Source: an uncultured Bacilli bacterium
Lineage (GTDB): Bacteria; Bacillota_I; Bacilli_A; RF39; UBA660
Reading direction: 5' to 3'
DNA: 47,984 bases
Assembly: GCA_947589675.1 (NCBI GenBank)
Contig: CANQCI010000008.1
Span: 1 to 47,984, forward strand
Shown here: piece after piece, positions 20,616 through 29,177 of the stretch
Position numbering within the stretch: position 1 is the first letter of the stretch
Layout: every line of letters begins with the position of its first letter
Notes under the pieces: model-generated
Databases searched by the model: none
Told to the model about the DNA's origin: nothing
The model's input: only the letters and a program-made list of their open reading frames with translations
Program-made: the position numbers and the translations under genes

Positions 20616-21335
20616 ATGAAAATAAACCTAATTAAAAAAGCATTAAAAAACCAAGCTGATAATATATATCATAAAACGCAACTTGATTTTGCCTACAATA
20701 ACAATGCCCTTGAAGGTTCCTCGATTACACCAGATGAAACCACCAGTATTTATGAAGCAGGAACAATTAAAGCAAGAAGTAATAAGGTTATCGTTTTAAA
20801 AGATGCTACTGAAACTAAAAATCATTTTACTTTATTTAAATATATGTTAGATACGCTTGATGATGAGCTTTCTGAGGATATGATTAAAAAATTTCATTTT
20901 ATTTTAAAAAATGGTACTTTAACTGATAGCGAAAAAGAATGGTTTAATGTCGGTGAATATAAAAAGCTTAAAAATTTTGTTGGCAATGTTAGAACTTCTT
21001 CTCCAAGTAATGTTGCCAAAGACATGAAAAATTTGCTTGCTTGGTATCATAAAATAACTAAAAAGACTTTAGAAGATATTATTGAATTTCATGTTAGATT
21101 TGAAACTATTCACCCCTTTCAAGATGGAAATGGTCGGGTTGGAAGAATGATTATATTTCGGGAATGTTTAAATAATGATATAATGCCTTTTTATATTGAA
21201 GATAGAAACAAAGATTTTTATATCCGCGGTCTTAAAGAATATCAAAACCATGGCGAAAAAGGCTATTTAATAGATACTTGTCTAAATAGTCAGGATAATT
21301 ATACAAAACTAGTTAAATTCTTTTTAGAAGATTAA
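20616..21335 (+). CDS. Fic domain protein (AMPylase-like)
   Basis: This protein has 239 residues. The catalytic loop HPFQDGNGRVGR matches HxFx(D/E)GNGRxxR completely, so it should transfer AMP or a related group to a target protein. Near the N-terminus NNNALEGSSIT resembles the inhibitory-helix motif (S/T)xxxE(G/N) of self-inhibited class II Fic proteins, with Asn in place of Ser/Thr. A GGAG site precedes the ATG. It follows the amidoligase gene by 42 nt. No separate antitoxin gene is evident. Confidence 0.88.
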   Translation: MKINLIKKALKNQADNIYHKTQLDFAYNNNALEGSSITPDETTSIYEAGTIKARSNKVIVLKDATETKNHFTLFKYMLDTLDDELSEDMIKKFHFILKNGTLTDSEKEWFNVGEYKKLKNFVGNVRTSSPSNVAKDMKNLLAWYHKITKKTLEDIIEFHVRFETIHPFQDGNGRVGRMIIFRECLNNDIMPFYIEDRNKDFYIRGLKEYQNHGEKGYLIDTCLNSQDNYTKLVKFFLED

Positions 21336-21384
21336 TTAGTTAAATTATAATCTTTTTATATTTTATAAAATAATCTTAGCCAAT

Positions 21385-21427
21385 AAAAAAGAAACTATTA
21401 GCCTTTAAGAGCTAATGTTTCTTTTTT
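21385..21427. terminator. Bidirectional terminator between fic and cotJC
   Basis: AAAAAAGAAAC and ATTAGC arms pair with GCTAAT and GTTTCTTTTTT. A and T runs on the two sides let it serve both converging genes. Confidence 0.75.
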
Positions 21428-21428
21428 A

Positions 21429-21986
21429 TTAATAGCCTTTCTTTTGATAATATTCAGCTAATTCTTTAAAGCGATTAAAGTGAACTACTTCCCTTTGTCT
21501 TAAAAATAATAAGGGAGCAATAACATCAGGGTCAGTAGCTAAGTCTAATAAATTTTCATAAGTTGCCCTAGCTTTTTGTTCGGCAGCCATGTCTTCATAA
21601 ATATCGGCTAAAGGATCTCCAGTTACAGCAAAATATTTGGCATCCCATTGAACCCCATTAGCATCAACTGGATAAATACCTTTACTATGTTCAGTATAAT
21701 AACCATCTAAGCCCGCTTCTTTAATTTCGGCAATTGTGGCATCTTTCATTAGTTGATGAACTATTGCCGAAACCATTTCCATATGCCCAAGTTCTTCGGT
21801 AGCAATATCGTTTAATAAAGCCTTTCCTTTATCATCGGGCATATTAAATTTTTGAGAAAAATATCGCATTGATGCAGATAATTCTCCATTAGGACCGCCA
21901 AATTGAGTAATAATATTTTTAGCCATTTTTAAATCTTTTTTCGTTATACTAACAGGATAAGCTAAATGTTTAGTATATTTAAACAT
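21429..21986 (-). CDS. cotJC: Spore coat CotJC / manganese-catalase family protein
   Basis: This 185-residue ferritin-like four-helix protein has the di-metal ligands of Mn-catalases (E in GGPNGELSASMRYF, EELGHMEMV, E in DMAAEQKARATYE, REVVHFNRF). CotJC is a spore-coat protein of endospore formers that may detoxify peroxide. The ATG at 21986 has GGGAGGTG upstream and overlaps the cotJB stop by 8 nt. The frame could extend to 22028, but that part lacks a site. It forms an operon with the CotJA/CotJB-like gene. Confidence 0.9.
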   Translation of the reverse strand: MFKYTKHLAYPVSITKKDLKMAKNIITQFGGPNGELSASMRYFSQKFNMPDDKGKALLNDIATEELGHMEMVSAIVHQLMKDATIAEIKEAGLDGYYTEHSKGIYPVDANGVQWDAKYFAVTGDPLADIYEDMAAEQKARATYENLLDLATDPDVIAPLLFLRQREVVHFNRFKELAEYYQKKGY

Positions 21987-22425
21987 ATTTAGCACCTCCC
22001 TCATTTTGCCATGGCCATGGTTCTTCAATCCATTTAAACTTTTCTAAAGATTCATTATCAATTAATTCTAATGGTCCAAATTTTTTAACATATTCCATTT
22101 CTTTGGTACATAATTTTTCAACTAATTCATGAAACTTTTTTAATATTTCTTTATTTTCCGCATGTAAATCTAAATATAAATTAAGATCATTAATAGCAAA
22201 ACATAATTCCATAATTTCTAATAATAATTCTTCTCTTTTAGTTTTCGGTATTATTTTACTATAAGTCATATTTTTATATGGTTTATATTCTGATTCATAC
22301 ATATTACCTCTTAAGAAACCTTCTTTAACACTCGTTAAATCTGGACAATTTTGGTTATCTTTAGTAAATATTTCGGGATTGGTATTACCAAAGCTTATAA
22401 ATCCAAGTGCATCATCAAATAACAT
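21979..22425 (-). CDS. cotJB: Spore coat CotJB with fused CotJA-like N-terminus
   Basis: The protein has 148 residues. Its C-terminal ~85 residues are CotJB-like (ELLLEIMELCFAINDLNLYL, KFGPLELI, WIEEPWPWQNEGG). The first ~60 residues contain PDLTSVKEGFLRGNMYESEY and KPY, which resemble the GTLW-x-LY-x-PY core of CotJA, normally a separate small protein. I therefore read it as a CotJA-CotJB fusion. TAGGAGG lies before the ATG at 22425. Confidence 0.8.
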   Translation of the reverse strand: MLFDDALGFISFGNTNPEIFTKDNQNCPDLTSVKEGFLRGNMYESEYKPYKNMTYSKIIPKTKREELLLEIMELCFAINDLNLYLDLHAENKEILKKFHELVEKLCTKEMEYVKKFGPLELIDNESLEKFKWIEEPWPWQNEGGAKYV

Positions 22426-22450
22426 TTTTTTAACCTCCTAACATAAAGTA

Positions 22451-22485
22451 TGTACTTTTGTACATGTTGTCTGGGTATAATACCC
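22451..22485. promoter_or_regulatory. Two palindromes upstream of cotJAB
   Basis: TGTACTTTTGTACA (22451-22464) and GGGTATAATACCC (22473-22485) lie between the divergent cotJAB and spoIIIE/ftsK genes. They could be operators. A CATACTTT on the minus strand resembles a sporulation sigma-E -10 box but has no convincing -35. Confidence 0.35.
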
Positions 22486-22545
22486 GTTTTGAAAAAATTT
22501 TTAAATAATTAGAAATATTTGATATAATTAATAAAGGTGAAGTGT

Positions 22546-24837
22546 ATGGCAAAAAAGAAAAAATCAAAAGATGCAAAATCATCTTCCTTTGGATATAGTG
22601 TAGAATTAACAGGTATTATTTTTATTTTAATTGGGATTATTGGCTTTGGCTTTGGTGTTATTGGTTCCATTATTAAAAAGTTTGCGATGTTTTTAGCTGG
22701 AACTTGGTGGATTGTTATTTTAATTGCCCTAATTGTTTTAGGAACATATATGTTAATTAAAAGGAAAATGCCTAATTTTCATAATCAAAAACTAGTTGGT
22801 TTATATATCTTATTTTTAGTTTTATTAATTGCTAGTCATTATGAATTTTTAGCTAATCCTAAAGAAATTATTTCCGTTACTTATAATAATTTTATGGAAA
22901 GAATTACTTCTATTCCCGATAGTAATGCCATATCTACCACGGGAACAACTTCCATTGTCATTGGTGGGGGTATCATTGGGGCTCTTTTCTTAACTATTTT
23001 CTCTACCCTTTTTGCCAAAACAGGAACAACTATTGTTTTAGCTTTATTATTAGTATTAGGAACAATATTATGTTTTGATATTACTTTATCAGATTTAGTT
23101 AATAATATTTTTGGGGGTCTAAAAAATACCATTAGTAAAGAGGAAAAAGAAAAAAAGAAACCTAAAGAAGAAAAGGAAAGTAGTCCCGAAGTTGAAGGAC
23201 CTCTTCCTACTGTTAATGAAATAAAGCCACCAGCTTTAGAAAGTACCCCAAAAGAAGAAAAACCAAAAGTTATTATAACTAGTATGGATGAAATAAAACA
23301 AAGACCAGTTATTGAAGAAGCTTTAGAAATGGAAAAACCGGCTTCTTTAAGAGAAAATGAAGAAAATGAAAATGTACCAGTTAGTGATGCTAGTTATCGC
23401 TTACCAAAATTTAGTGAGATATTTGCTCCAGTTAAAGCCAAGAAAGTAAATTCAACAGAATTTACGAAAAGTAATAAAGATACATTAGAAAGAGTTTTAA
23501 AAGATTTTGGCATTAGTGCTAATGTGGTAGAAATTCATATTGGACCAGCTGTTACCGAATATGAGCTTACTGTTCCCCCAGGGACTAAAGTAAATAAAAT
23601 CCTGACTTTAAATAAAGAAATTGCTCTTGCCCTAGCGGCGAAAGATGTTATAATTCAAGCTCCAATTCCCGGCAAAAATACCATTGGGGTGGAAATTCCT
23701 AACCCAAGTATTAGTAGTGTTACTTTAAGAGAAGTTTTAGAGTCCCCACAAAATTTGAAGAGTGATGGCAAAATTTGTGCGGCCTTAGGTAAAGATATTA
23801 TGGGCGAAGCAAAAGTTTTTGACTTAACAAAGACCCCTCACCTTTTGGTCGCTGGGTCAACTGGTTCGGGGAAATCAGTTTGTATTAATAGTATAATTGC
23901 TTCAATATTAATGCGTTATAAACCAAGTGAAGTTAAATTAGTTTTAGTTGACCCCAAAAAAGTTGAATTAACTAATTATAATGGTATTCCGCATTTATTA
24001 TGTCCCGTGGTTTGTGATCCCAAAAAAGCTAGTTTAACTTTACAAAAAGTTTGTGTGGAAATGGATAATCGTTTCCAACTATTTAGTGAAAAAGAAGTTA
24101 AAAATATTACATCTTATAACGACTGGGTTGAAAAGGAAAATAAAAATAATCATGATATGCCTATCCCCAAAATGCCTTATATTGTGGTTATTATCGATGA
24201 ACTTGCCGATTTAATGCTTGTTGCTAGCAAAGAAGTTGAAGATTCAATTACCCGTATTACCCAACTAGCTAGAGCAGCTGGCATTCATTTAATTGTTGCT
24301 ACGCAAAGACCATCTACAGATGTCATTACGGGTTTAATTAAAAATAATATTCCATCACGGATTGCCTTTGCGGTTGCTAGTCAAATCGATTCGCGAACAA
24401 TTCTCGACCAACCAGGAGCCGAACGCTTACTTGGAAAAGGTGATATGTTATTCTTCCCAATGGGCGAAAGCCATCCAATTCGGATTCAAGGTTGTTTTGT
24501 TTCCGACGATGAAATTAAAAATTTAATTGATTTTTGTAAGAATCAAGCCGTGGCTAATTACAGTGAAGAATTTGTTAATGTTAGTCAAAATACATCCAGT
24601 GGTGTAGGTAATAGTGAAGTTAGTAGTAATGATGAAGAAGCTTACAATGAAGTTGTCGAATTTGCTATTCAAACTGGTAAAATTAGTACTTCTTTAATTC
24701 AACGCCGATTTCGCTTCGGTTATAACCGAGCCGCTCGTATGATTGATTTATTAGAAGAACGAGGAATTGTTGGACCCCAAAATGGATCAAAAGCTCGGGA
24801 AGTTTTAGTTAAGCTTCAAGAAAATGATCAGGAATAA
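22546..24837 (+). CDS. FtsK/SpoIIIE-type DNA translocase
   Basis: This 763-residue ATP-driven double-stranded DNA pump moves chromosome through a septum. Four N-terminal membrane segments (about residues 15-185) are followed by a charged linker with KEEK repeats, the alpha/beta motor with Walker A VAGSTGSGKSVC and Walker B VVIIDELADLM, and a C-terminal winged-helix gamma domain (RRFRFGYNRAARMID) that reads polarity sequences. The ATG at 22546 with AAAGGTGA upstream is used. An earlier GTG at 22537 lies inside that site. FtsK and SpoIIIE roles cannot be separated here. Confidence 0.93.
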   Translation: MAKKKKSKDAKSSSFGYSVELTGIIFILIGIIGFGFGVIGSIIKKFAMFLAGTWWIVILIALIVLGTYMLIKRKMPNFHNQKLVGLYILFLVLLIASHYEFLANPKEIISVTYNNFMERITSIPDSNAISTTGTTSIVIGGGIIGALFLTIFSTLFAKTGTTIVLALLLVLGTILCFDITLSDLVNNIFGGLKNTISKEEKEKKKPKEEKESSPEVEGPLPTVNEIKPPALESTPKEEKPKVIITSMDEIKQRPVIEEALEMEKPASLRENEENENVPVSDASYRLPKFSEIFAPVKAKKVNSTEFTKSNKDTLERVLKDFGISANVVEIHIGPAVTEYELTVPPGTKVNKILTLNKEIALALAAKDVIIQAPIPGKNTIGVEIPNPSISSVTLREVLESPQNLKSDGKICAALGKDIMGEAKVFDLTKTPHLLVAGSTGSGKSVCINSIIASILMRYKPSEVKLVLVDPKKVELTNYNGIPHLLCPVVCDPKKASLTLQKVCVEMDNRFQLFSEKEVKNITSYNDWVEKENKNNHDMPIPKMPYIVVIIDELADLMLVASKEVEDSITRITQLARAAGIHLIVATQRPSTDVITGLIKNNIPSRIAFAVASQIDSRTILDQPGAERLLGKGDMLFFPMGESHPIRIQGCFVSDDEIKNLIDFCKNQAVANYSEEFVNVSQNTSSGVGNSEVSSNDEEAYNEVVEFAIQTGKISTSLIQRRFRFGYNRAARMIDLLEERGIVGPQNGSKAREVLVKLQENDQE

Positions 24838-24878
24838 TTAAAAAATAATTTTAAAATTATAAAAATTATGATAAGATA

Positions 24879-25568
24879 ATGGTAAGAAAGGATATGAAAA
24901 AAAATATGGCAAATAACTCCAAAAAAGGAAACAAAAATAACAATAAAGGGAAAGGAAATAAACAAGAAGAAACCCCAATTTTAGAAATTCAAGATCAAAA
25001 ACCCGAAAAATTAGAAGTAACTATTAATGAACAAACCGAACCAAAAAAAGAAGCAACTGTTCCTCGTAAAGTAGCAATTATTGTCATCGTAGCAGTTATC
25101 GCTTTAGTTTTAATTGCCGTTTACATTTACTGGTGGGTTGACACGAAAAAAGAAGAACGGTTAATGAATAGTTATCTTCTATCAAGTGGCACAATTAGTT
25201 TAGAAATCAAAAATTTAGATGAAGTAGACCAAATTTTATCAGAAGCTCCAAGTGAATATTTCATACTCATTAATTTTACTGGGGATGAAGATGCTTATAA
25301 TTTAGAAGAAGGTTTAAAAACCATTATTGATAATTATAAATTAGCTGATTGCTTCTATTATCTAAATATCACTAATCTAAAAGAAGAAGATAATTATTTA
25401 GCTCGGTTAAATACGGCCTTTAATACAGACAAAATAACAACTACCCCAATTATTCTTTATTATCAAAATGGTAGTTTAGTTGATACTGTCAAAAGATTAG
25501 ATAATAATTATATTAATGCTGGCGATTTCCAACATTTACTAGATATTTATGATTATGAACAAGAGTAA
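24879..25568 (+). CDS. Membrane-anchored thioredoxin-fold-like protein without CxxC
   Basis: The product has up to 229 residues: a Lys/Asn-rich cytoplasmic N-terminus (about 1-65), one transmembrane helix (VAIIVIVAVIALVLIAVYIY) and an extracellular domain. That domain has a thioredoxin-like shape (YFILINFTGDEDAYNLEEGL, then TTTPIILYYQNGSLVDTV with the cis-Pro position), but no catalytic cysteines. Starts at 24879, 24894 and 24906 are possible; AAGAAAGG lies between the first and second. It follows the FtsK-like gene. Function is unknown. Confidence 0.65.
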   Translation: MVRKDMKKNMANNSKKGNKNNNKGKGNKQEETPILEIQDQKPEKLEVTINEQTEPKKEATVPRKVAIIVIVAVIALVLIAVYIYWWVDTKKEERLMNSYLLSSGTISLEIKNLDEVDQILSEAPSEYFILINFTGDEDAYNLEEGLKTIIDNYKLADCFYYLNITNLKEEDNYLARLNTAFNTDKITTTPIILYYQNGSLVDTVKRLDNNYINAGDFQHLLDIYDYEQE

Positions 25569-25625
25569 AATCTTGTTTTTCTTTTTTCCCAAAATGATAT
25601 ATAATATTTTTACGAGGTGAAAAGA

Positions 25626-26141
25626 ATGTTAAATGTTGTTTTACATGAACCCTTAATTCCCCAAAATACGGGGAATATTATGCGGACTTGTGTGGCATGC
25701 GGAGCAAAACTTCATATTATCGAACCTATTGGTTTTAGTCTTGATGCTAAAAGTGTCAAAAGAGCTGGAGTTAATTACCTAGATAAATTAGATTATAAAG
25801 TTTATAAAAATTATGAGGAATTTCTTAAAGAAAATACAGGAACATTTTATTATTTAACTAGATATGGTCATAAACCTCATTCTAGTTTTGATTATAGTAA
25901 TAAAGATGATAATATTTATTTTGTCTTTGGCAAAGAAACCACGGGTATTCCTAAAGATATTTTAAAAGCTAATTTAGAAACCTGTATTCGGATTCCTATG
26001 ACTAATAATGTTCGAGCTTTAAATTTATCTAATAGTGTGGCTATTGTCTTATATGAAGCTCTAAGACAACAGAATTATCCTAACTTGTATTTTGATGAAC
26101 CCCATAAAAGTGCAACTGAAATTGAAGATTATTCCATATAA
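25626..26141 (+). CDS. trmL: tRNA (cytidine(34)-2'-O)-methyltransferase
   Basis: This 171-residue SPOUT methyltransferase modifies the wobble base of tRNA-Leu. Characteristic segments are VVLHEPLIPQNTGNIMRTC, the knot region VFGKETTGIP and RIPMTNNVRALNLSNSVAIV. Length is usual. The ATG at 25626 is used. The GTG at 25617 belongs to the strong GAGGTGAAAAG ribosome-binding site. Confidence 0.93.
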   Translation: MLNVVLHEPLIPQNTGNIMRTCVACGAKLHIIEPIGFSLDAKSVKRAGVNYLDKLDYKVYKNYEEFLKENTGTFYYLTRYGHKPHSSFDYSNKDDNIYFVFGKETTGIPKDILKANLETCIRIPMTNNVRALNLSNSVAIVLYEALRQQNYPNLYFDEPHKSATEIEDYSI

Positions 26142-26166
26142 AAAAGTTCCTTAAAAGAACTTTTTT
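26141..26166. terminator. Bidirectional terminator after trmL
   Basis: AAAAAGTTC and GAACTTTTT arms form a stem with a 7-nt loop, and the T run overlaps the stop codon of the converging gene. Confidence 0.75.
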
Positions 26167-26701
26167 ATATGCCATTTTCAATTAGCCAATCTTTATATTC
26201 ACCTAAGCTTTTAACCCCCAAAATACCAGCTTTTTGTTTGTTATTATCAATAATTATAATGGTTGGGGTTACCCCTTTTTCATCAAGAATATTACCATAG
26301 GTATCCGTAATACTTTCATCATTTATATTGGCTGTTTCTTTAATATCTAGTTTTTCAACCAAATCTTGCCAAGCATCACTTTCCCGATTTATCTTGGTAA
26401 TATCTAAATAATTAGTTATAAAATTTAAATCACTTTGAGCTGTCTTAATATCTGGTAGAAATTCTTGACAAGCTTCACAATTATCTCGACCTATATATAA
26501 TACATGACTTCTTTCATCATTAAACATTGCTAAAACATCCGTGATTCCTACTTTTTTAAATTCACTAAAATCACTTTGTTTTTTATTACCCGAACAGGCA
26601 CTAACTAAACTTAAAATACATGCTACTAAAGATATAGCCATCACAATATAAGTTAATATTTGTTGTTTTTTTATTTGTTTAATTATTTTTTCATCTTTCA
26701 T
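26165..26701 (-). CDS. Membrane-anchored thioredoxin-like protein with CxxC
   Basis: The protein has 178 residues. An N-terminal hydrophobic segment ends LVSAC, which could be a lipobox (Cys for lipidation) or simply a signal-anchor. The outer domain has YIGRDNCEACQEF with a CxxC pair and a later VTPTIIIID with the cis-Pro, the two hallmarks of thioredoxin folds. It is probably an extracytoplasmic thiol-disulfide protein, of unknown partner. GGGGAT lies before the ATG. Confidence 0.72.
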   Translation of the reverse strand: MKDEKIIKQIKKQQILTYIVMAISLVACILSLVSACSGNKKQSDFSEFKKVGITDVLAMFNDERSHVLYIGRDNCEACQEFLPDIKTAQSDLNFITNYLDITKINRESDAWQDLVEKLDIKETANINDESITDTYGNILDEKGVTPTIIIIDNNKQKAGILGVKSLGEYKDWLIENGI

Positions 26702-26758
26702 CTATATCCCCACTTCTCTTAAATTATGGCATAAATTTATAATTTTCGCAATGATATA

Positions 26759-28582
26759 TTACTCAACTGTTACTGATTTAGCTAAATTTCTTGGTTTATC
26801 AATATTTTCTCCTCTTAATTTTGCCACTTCATAAGCCAAAAGTTGCAAAGGAATAATTGTAAGCAAAGCTTGAAAGAATTTATTAGTACTCGGTACTACT
26901 ATTTTTCGGTCATAAAAATCACTCTGAGCATATTTTTTATTTAAACTTTCGGTAGTTATAAATGTTACATCAGCTCCTCGAGCTTTTACTTCTTTAATAT
27001 TGCTAATGGTTTTTTCGGCAATTGTTTCATCGGTTACGATTGCAATAACTGGGGTTTTATTTTCAATAAGCGAAATTGTTCCGTGCTTAAGTTCTCCCGC
27101 CGCATATGCCTCCGCATGAATATAAGAAATTTCTTTTAATTTTAAAGCTCCTTCCCTACTAAGAGCATAATCGATACCCCTTCCTATAAAAAAGACATCA
27201 TTATTATGATATATTTGCTTAGCAATACTAGCAAATTCATCTTTGCGATTGATTAAACTAGTTATTTCCTGTGGTAATTTTTGCATATCTTCTAATAAAT
27301 CTTTTTCTTCTTTTGAAGATATATTACCATTAACAAAAGCTTTATTAATAGCAATCAATGCTAACATTAACACTTGCGATAAGTAAGCTTTCGTAGTTGC
27401 CACCGATATTTCGGCTCCAGCTTTAGTATATAAAACATTATCAGCTTCCCGAGCTATCGAAGAAGATACGACATTTATAATTCCCAAAGTGGCACTTTTT
27501 TCCTTTTTAGCTTTCCGAAGAGCTGCTAAAGTATCCGCAGTTTCACCCGATTGGGAAACTAAGATAGTTAAAGTTGAATCATTTCCAAAATTCTTTTTAT
27601 ATCTATATTCACTGGCTAGTTCAACCTTAACTGGAATATTTGCATACTCTTCTATTAAACTTTTGCCGACCAGTCCCGCATGATAGGCACTCCCACAAGC
27701 GACAATATCAATATTATTATATTTGGCTAAATCAGGCATATTATCAATCAATTCTTTTAAATTTTTATTAATAAATTGCTCATAAGTTGCCTTAATAACC
27801 ATTGGTTCATCATTAATTTCTTTTAACATAAAATGCTCATAACCATTTTTCATAGCCACTTCCCTACTTCCCTCATAAGTAAGAATTTGCTTCTTTATTT
27901 CTTTAAAATTATTATCATATACTTTAACATTTAGAGCATTAATAATCGCATATTCATTTTTTTCTAATAATATATATTTATCAGTAAATTGTAAAATGGC
28001 GGGAACATCTGATGCAAGATAATTTTCATCTTTACCTAAAGCAATAATTAAGGGACTGTCTTTACGCATCGCATATAAATTTTTTATATCATCGGCAAAT
28101 ATAATAGCCAAAGCATATGAGCCTTCAATCATTTCTTTAACTTTTTGCATCGTTAGCAATTTATCATTAGTTTCCTTATAAATTTTATCCATAAGAGCAC
28201 AGGCTACTTCGGTATCGGTATCCGTTTTAAATTTATATCCCTCATCTTGTAGAGATTTTTTTAGCTTTTCATAATTTTCAATAATCCCATTATGAACTAG
28301 AGTTACTTTACCCACTTGATGAGGATGAGCATTTTTAAGACATGGTTTTCCATGCGTAGCCCATCTCGTATGACCTATTCCCAAATTAGATAAAATTTTT
28401 TTATCTAATTTCCTTTCTAAATTGGCAATGTTCCCAACCGATTTAATAATTTTAATCCGTCCTTGATTATTTATCGCAATCCCAGCTGAATCATACCCCC
28501 GGTATTCTAAACTTTTTAATCCTTCGATTAAAACTGATAGTGAATTTTGATTTTTTCCCACATAACCCACTATTCCACACAT
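26759..28582 (-). CDS. glmS: Glutamine-fructose-6-phosphate aminotransferase
   Basis: This 607-residue enzyme makes glucosamine-6-phosphate, the first step to peptidoglycan amino sugars. The N-terminal glutaminase begins MCGIVGYVG (catalytic Cys2) and has YRGYDSAG and GHTRWATHG. Two SIS isomerase domains follow, with CGSAYHAG and SQSGETADT, and the C-terminus ends NLAKSVTVE as in the family. GGAGG precedes the start. A self-cleaving glmS ribozyme lies in its leader, so it is feedback-controlled by its product. Confidence 0.97.
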   Translation of the reverse strand: MCGIVGYVGKNQNSLSVLIEGLKSLEYRGYDSAGIAINNQGRIKIIKSVGNIANLERKLDKKILSNLGIGHTRWATHGKPCLKNAHPHQVGKVTLVHNGIIENYEKLKKSLQDEGYKFKTDTDTEVACALMDKIYKETNDKLLTMQKVKEMIEGSYALAIIFADDIKNLYAMRKDSPLIIALGKDENYLASDVPAILQFTDKYILLEKNEYAIINALNVKVYDNNFKEIKKQILTYEGSREVAMKNGYEHFMLKEINDEPMVIKATYEQFINKNLKELIDNMPDLAKYNNIDIVACGSAYHAGLVGKSLIEEYANIPVKVELASEYRYKKNFGNDSTLTILVSQSGETADTLAALRKAKKEKSATLGIINVVSSSIAREADNVLYTKAGAEISVATTKAYLSQVLMLALIAINKAFVNGNISSKEEKDLLEDMQKLPQEITSLINRKDEFASIAKQIYHNNDVFFIGRGIDYALSREGALKLKEISYIHAEAYAAGELKHGTISLIENKTPVIAIVTDETIAEKTISNIKEVKARGADVTFITTESLNKKYAQSDFYDRKIVVPSTNKFFQALLTIIPLQLLAYEVAKLRGENIDKPRNLAKSVTVE

Positions 28583-28652
28583 AAAAAATCCTCCTAATCT
28601 TGGATTTAATATATATCTTTGTAGTAAGAGAATATTTTACTTTTTAATTATA

Positions 28653-28738
28653 TATTTTACGAGTATCCAAACCCCGTAGTAGCATCCGCCGAAAAATTCG
28701 ATAACCACTATCCTCGTCAACTTAAAAGTTCAGGCGCT
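28653..28738 (-). ncRNA. glmS ribozyme-riboswitch
   Basis: In the glmS leader the minus strand reads AGCGCCTGAAC at the cleavage site (cut expected after the A at 28738). The conserved core blocks GTTGACGAGG, GGTTATCGA and TCGGCGGATGC follow, ending near CTCGTAAAATA. These match the glmS ribozyme, which cleaves the mRNA when glucosamine-6-phosphate binds. P1 is very short here (AACTTTTAAGTT). Boundaries are approximate. Confidence 0.93.
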
Positions 28739-28881
28739 CATTATAATTAACTTAAACTCCCCTCCTAAAGTTAATACTATAACTAATTAAATTATACAAA
28801 AAAAATAAATAAAAATCATTAACTTCCATATAAATTTATGTTAATATTTATACATATTAATTAAATAAAGAGGTCATAGTT

Positions 28882-29040
28882 ATGAAGAAAAAAGAAATTA
28901 CCAAATTTCCCCAAGGCTTTTTCCAATTAAAAAGACCCACAGTAAGTCTTGAAGAAGCTTTAAAAGATGTTATCCCCTTAAAATGGGTTGAAAACATAAA
29001 AATATCTTCTTCAAGGAGTGGTCAGATTACTAACAAATAG
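28882..29040 (+). CDS. Small unidentified protein, 52 residues
   Basis: An ATG at 28882, preceded by AAAGAGG, opens a 53-codon frame ending in TAG, and a strong terminator follows at once. The product is basic and soluble (begins MKKKEITKFPQGFFQLKRP, contains SLEEALKDVIPLKWVE). I do not recognise it. The ribosome-binding site, terminator and normal codon use argue that it is real. Confidence 0.6.
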   Translation: MKKKEITKFPQGFFQLKRPTVSLEEALKDVIPLKWVENIKISSSRSGQITNK

Positions 29041-29069
29041 GTTTAAAAATAAACTTATTTGTTTTTTAT
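29032..29069 (+). terminator. Terminator of the 52-residue ORF
   Basis: AACAAATA pairs with TATTTGTT, with an inner GTTTA/TAAAC stem, followed by TTTTTT. It overlaps the stop codon. Confidence 0.8.
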
Positions 29070-29177
29070 ATGATATTCTAAGACAATTTTTGACAAGTAT
29101 AGATTTTTTCTTTAATTAATTTATATTATTTATGATATTATTATATTGTAATAATAAAAAGGAAGTGAGTTTTGTAC

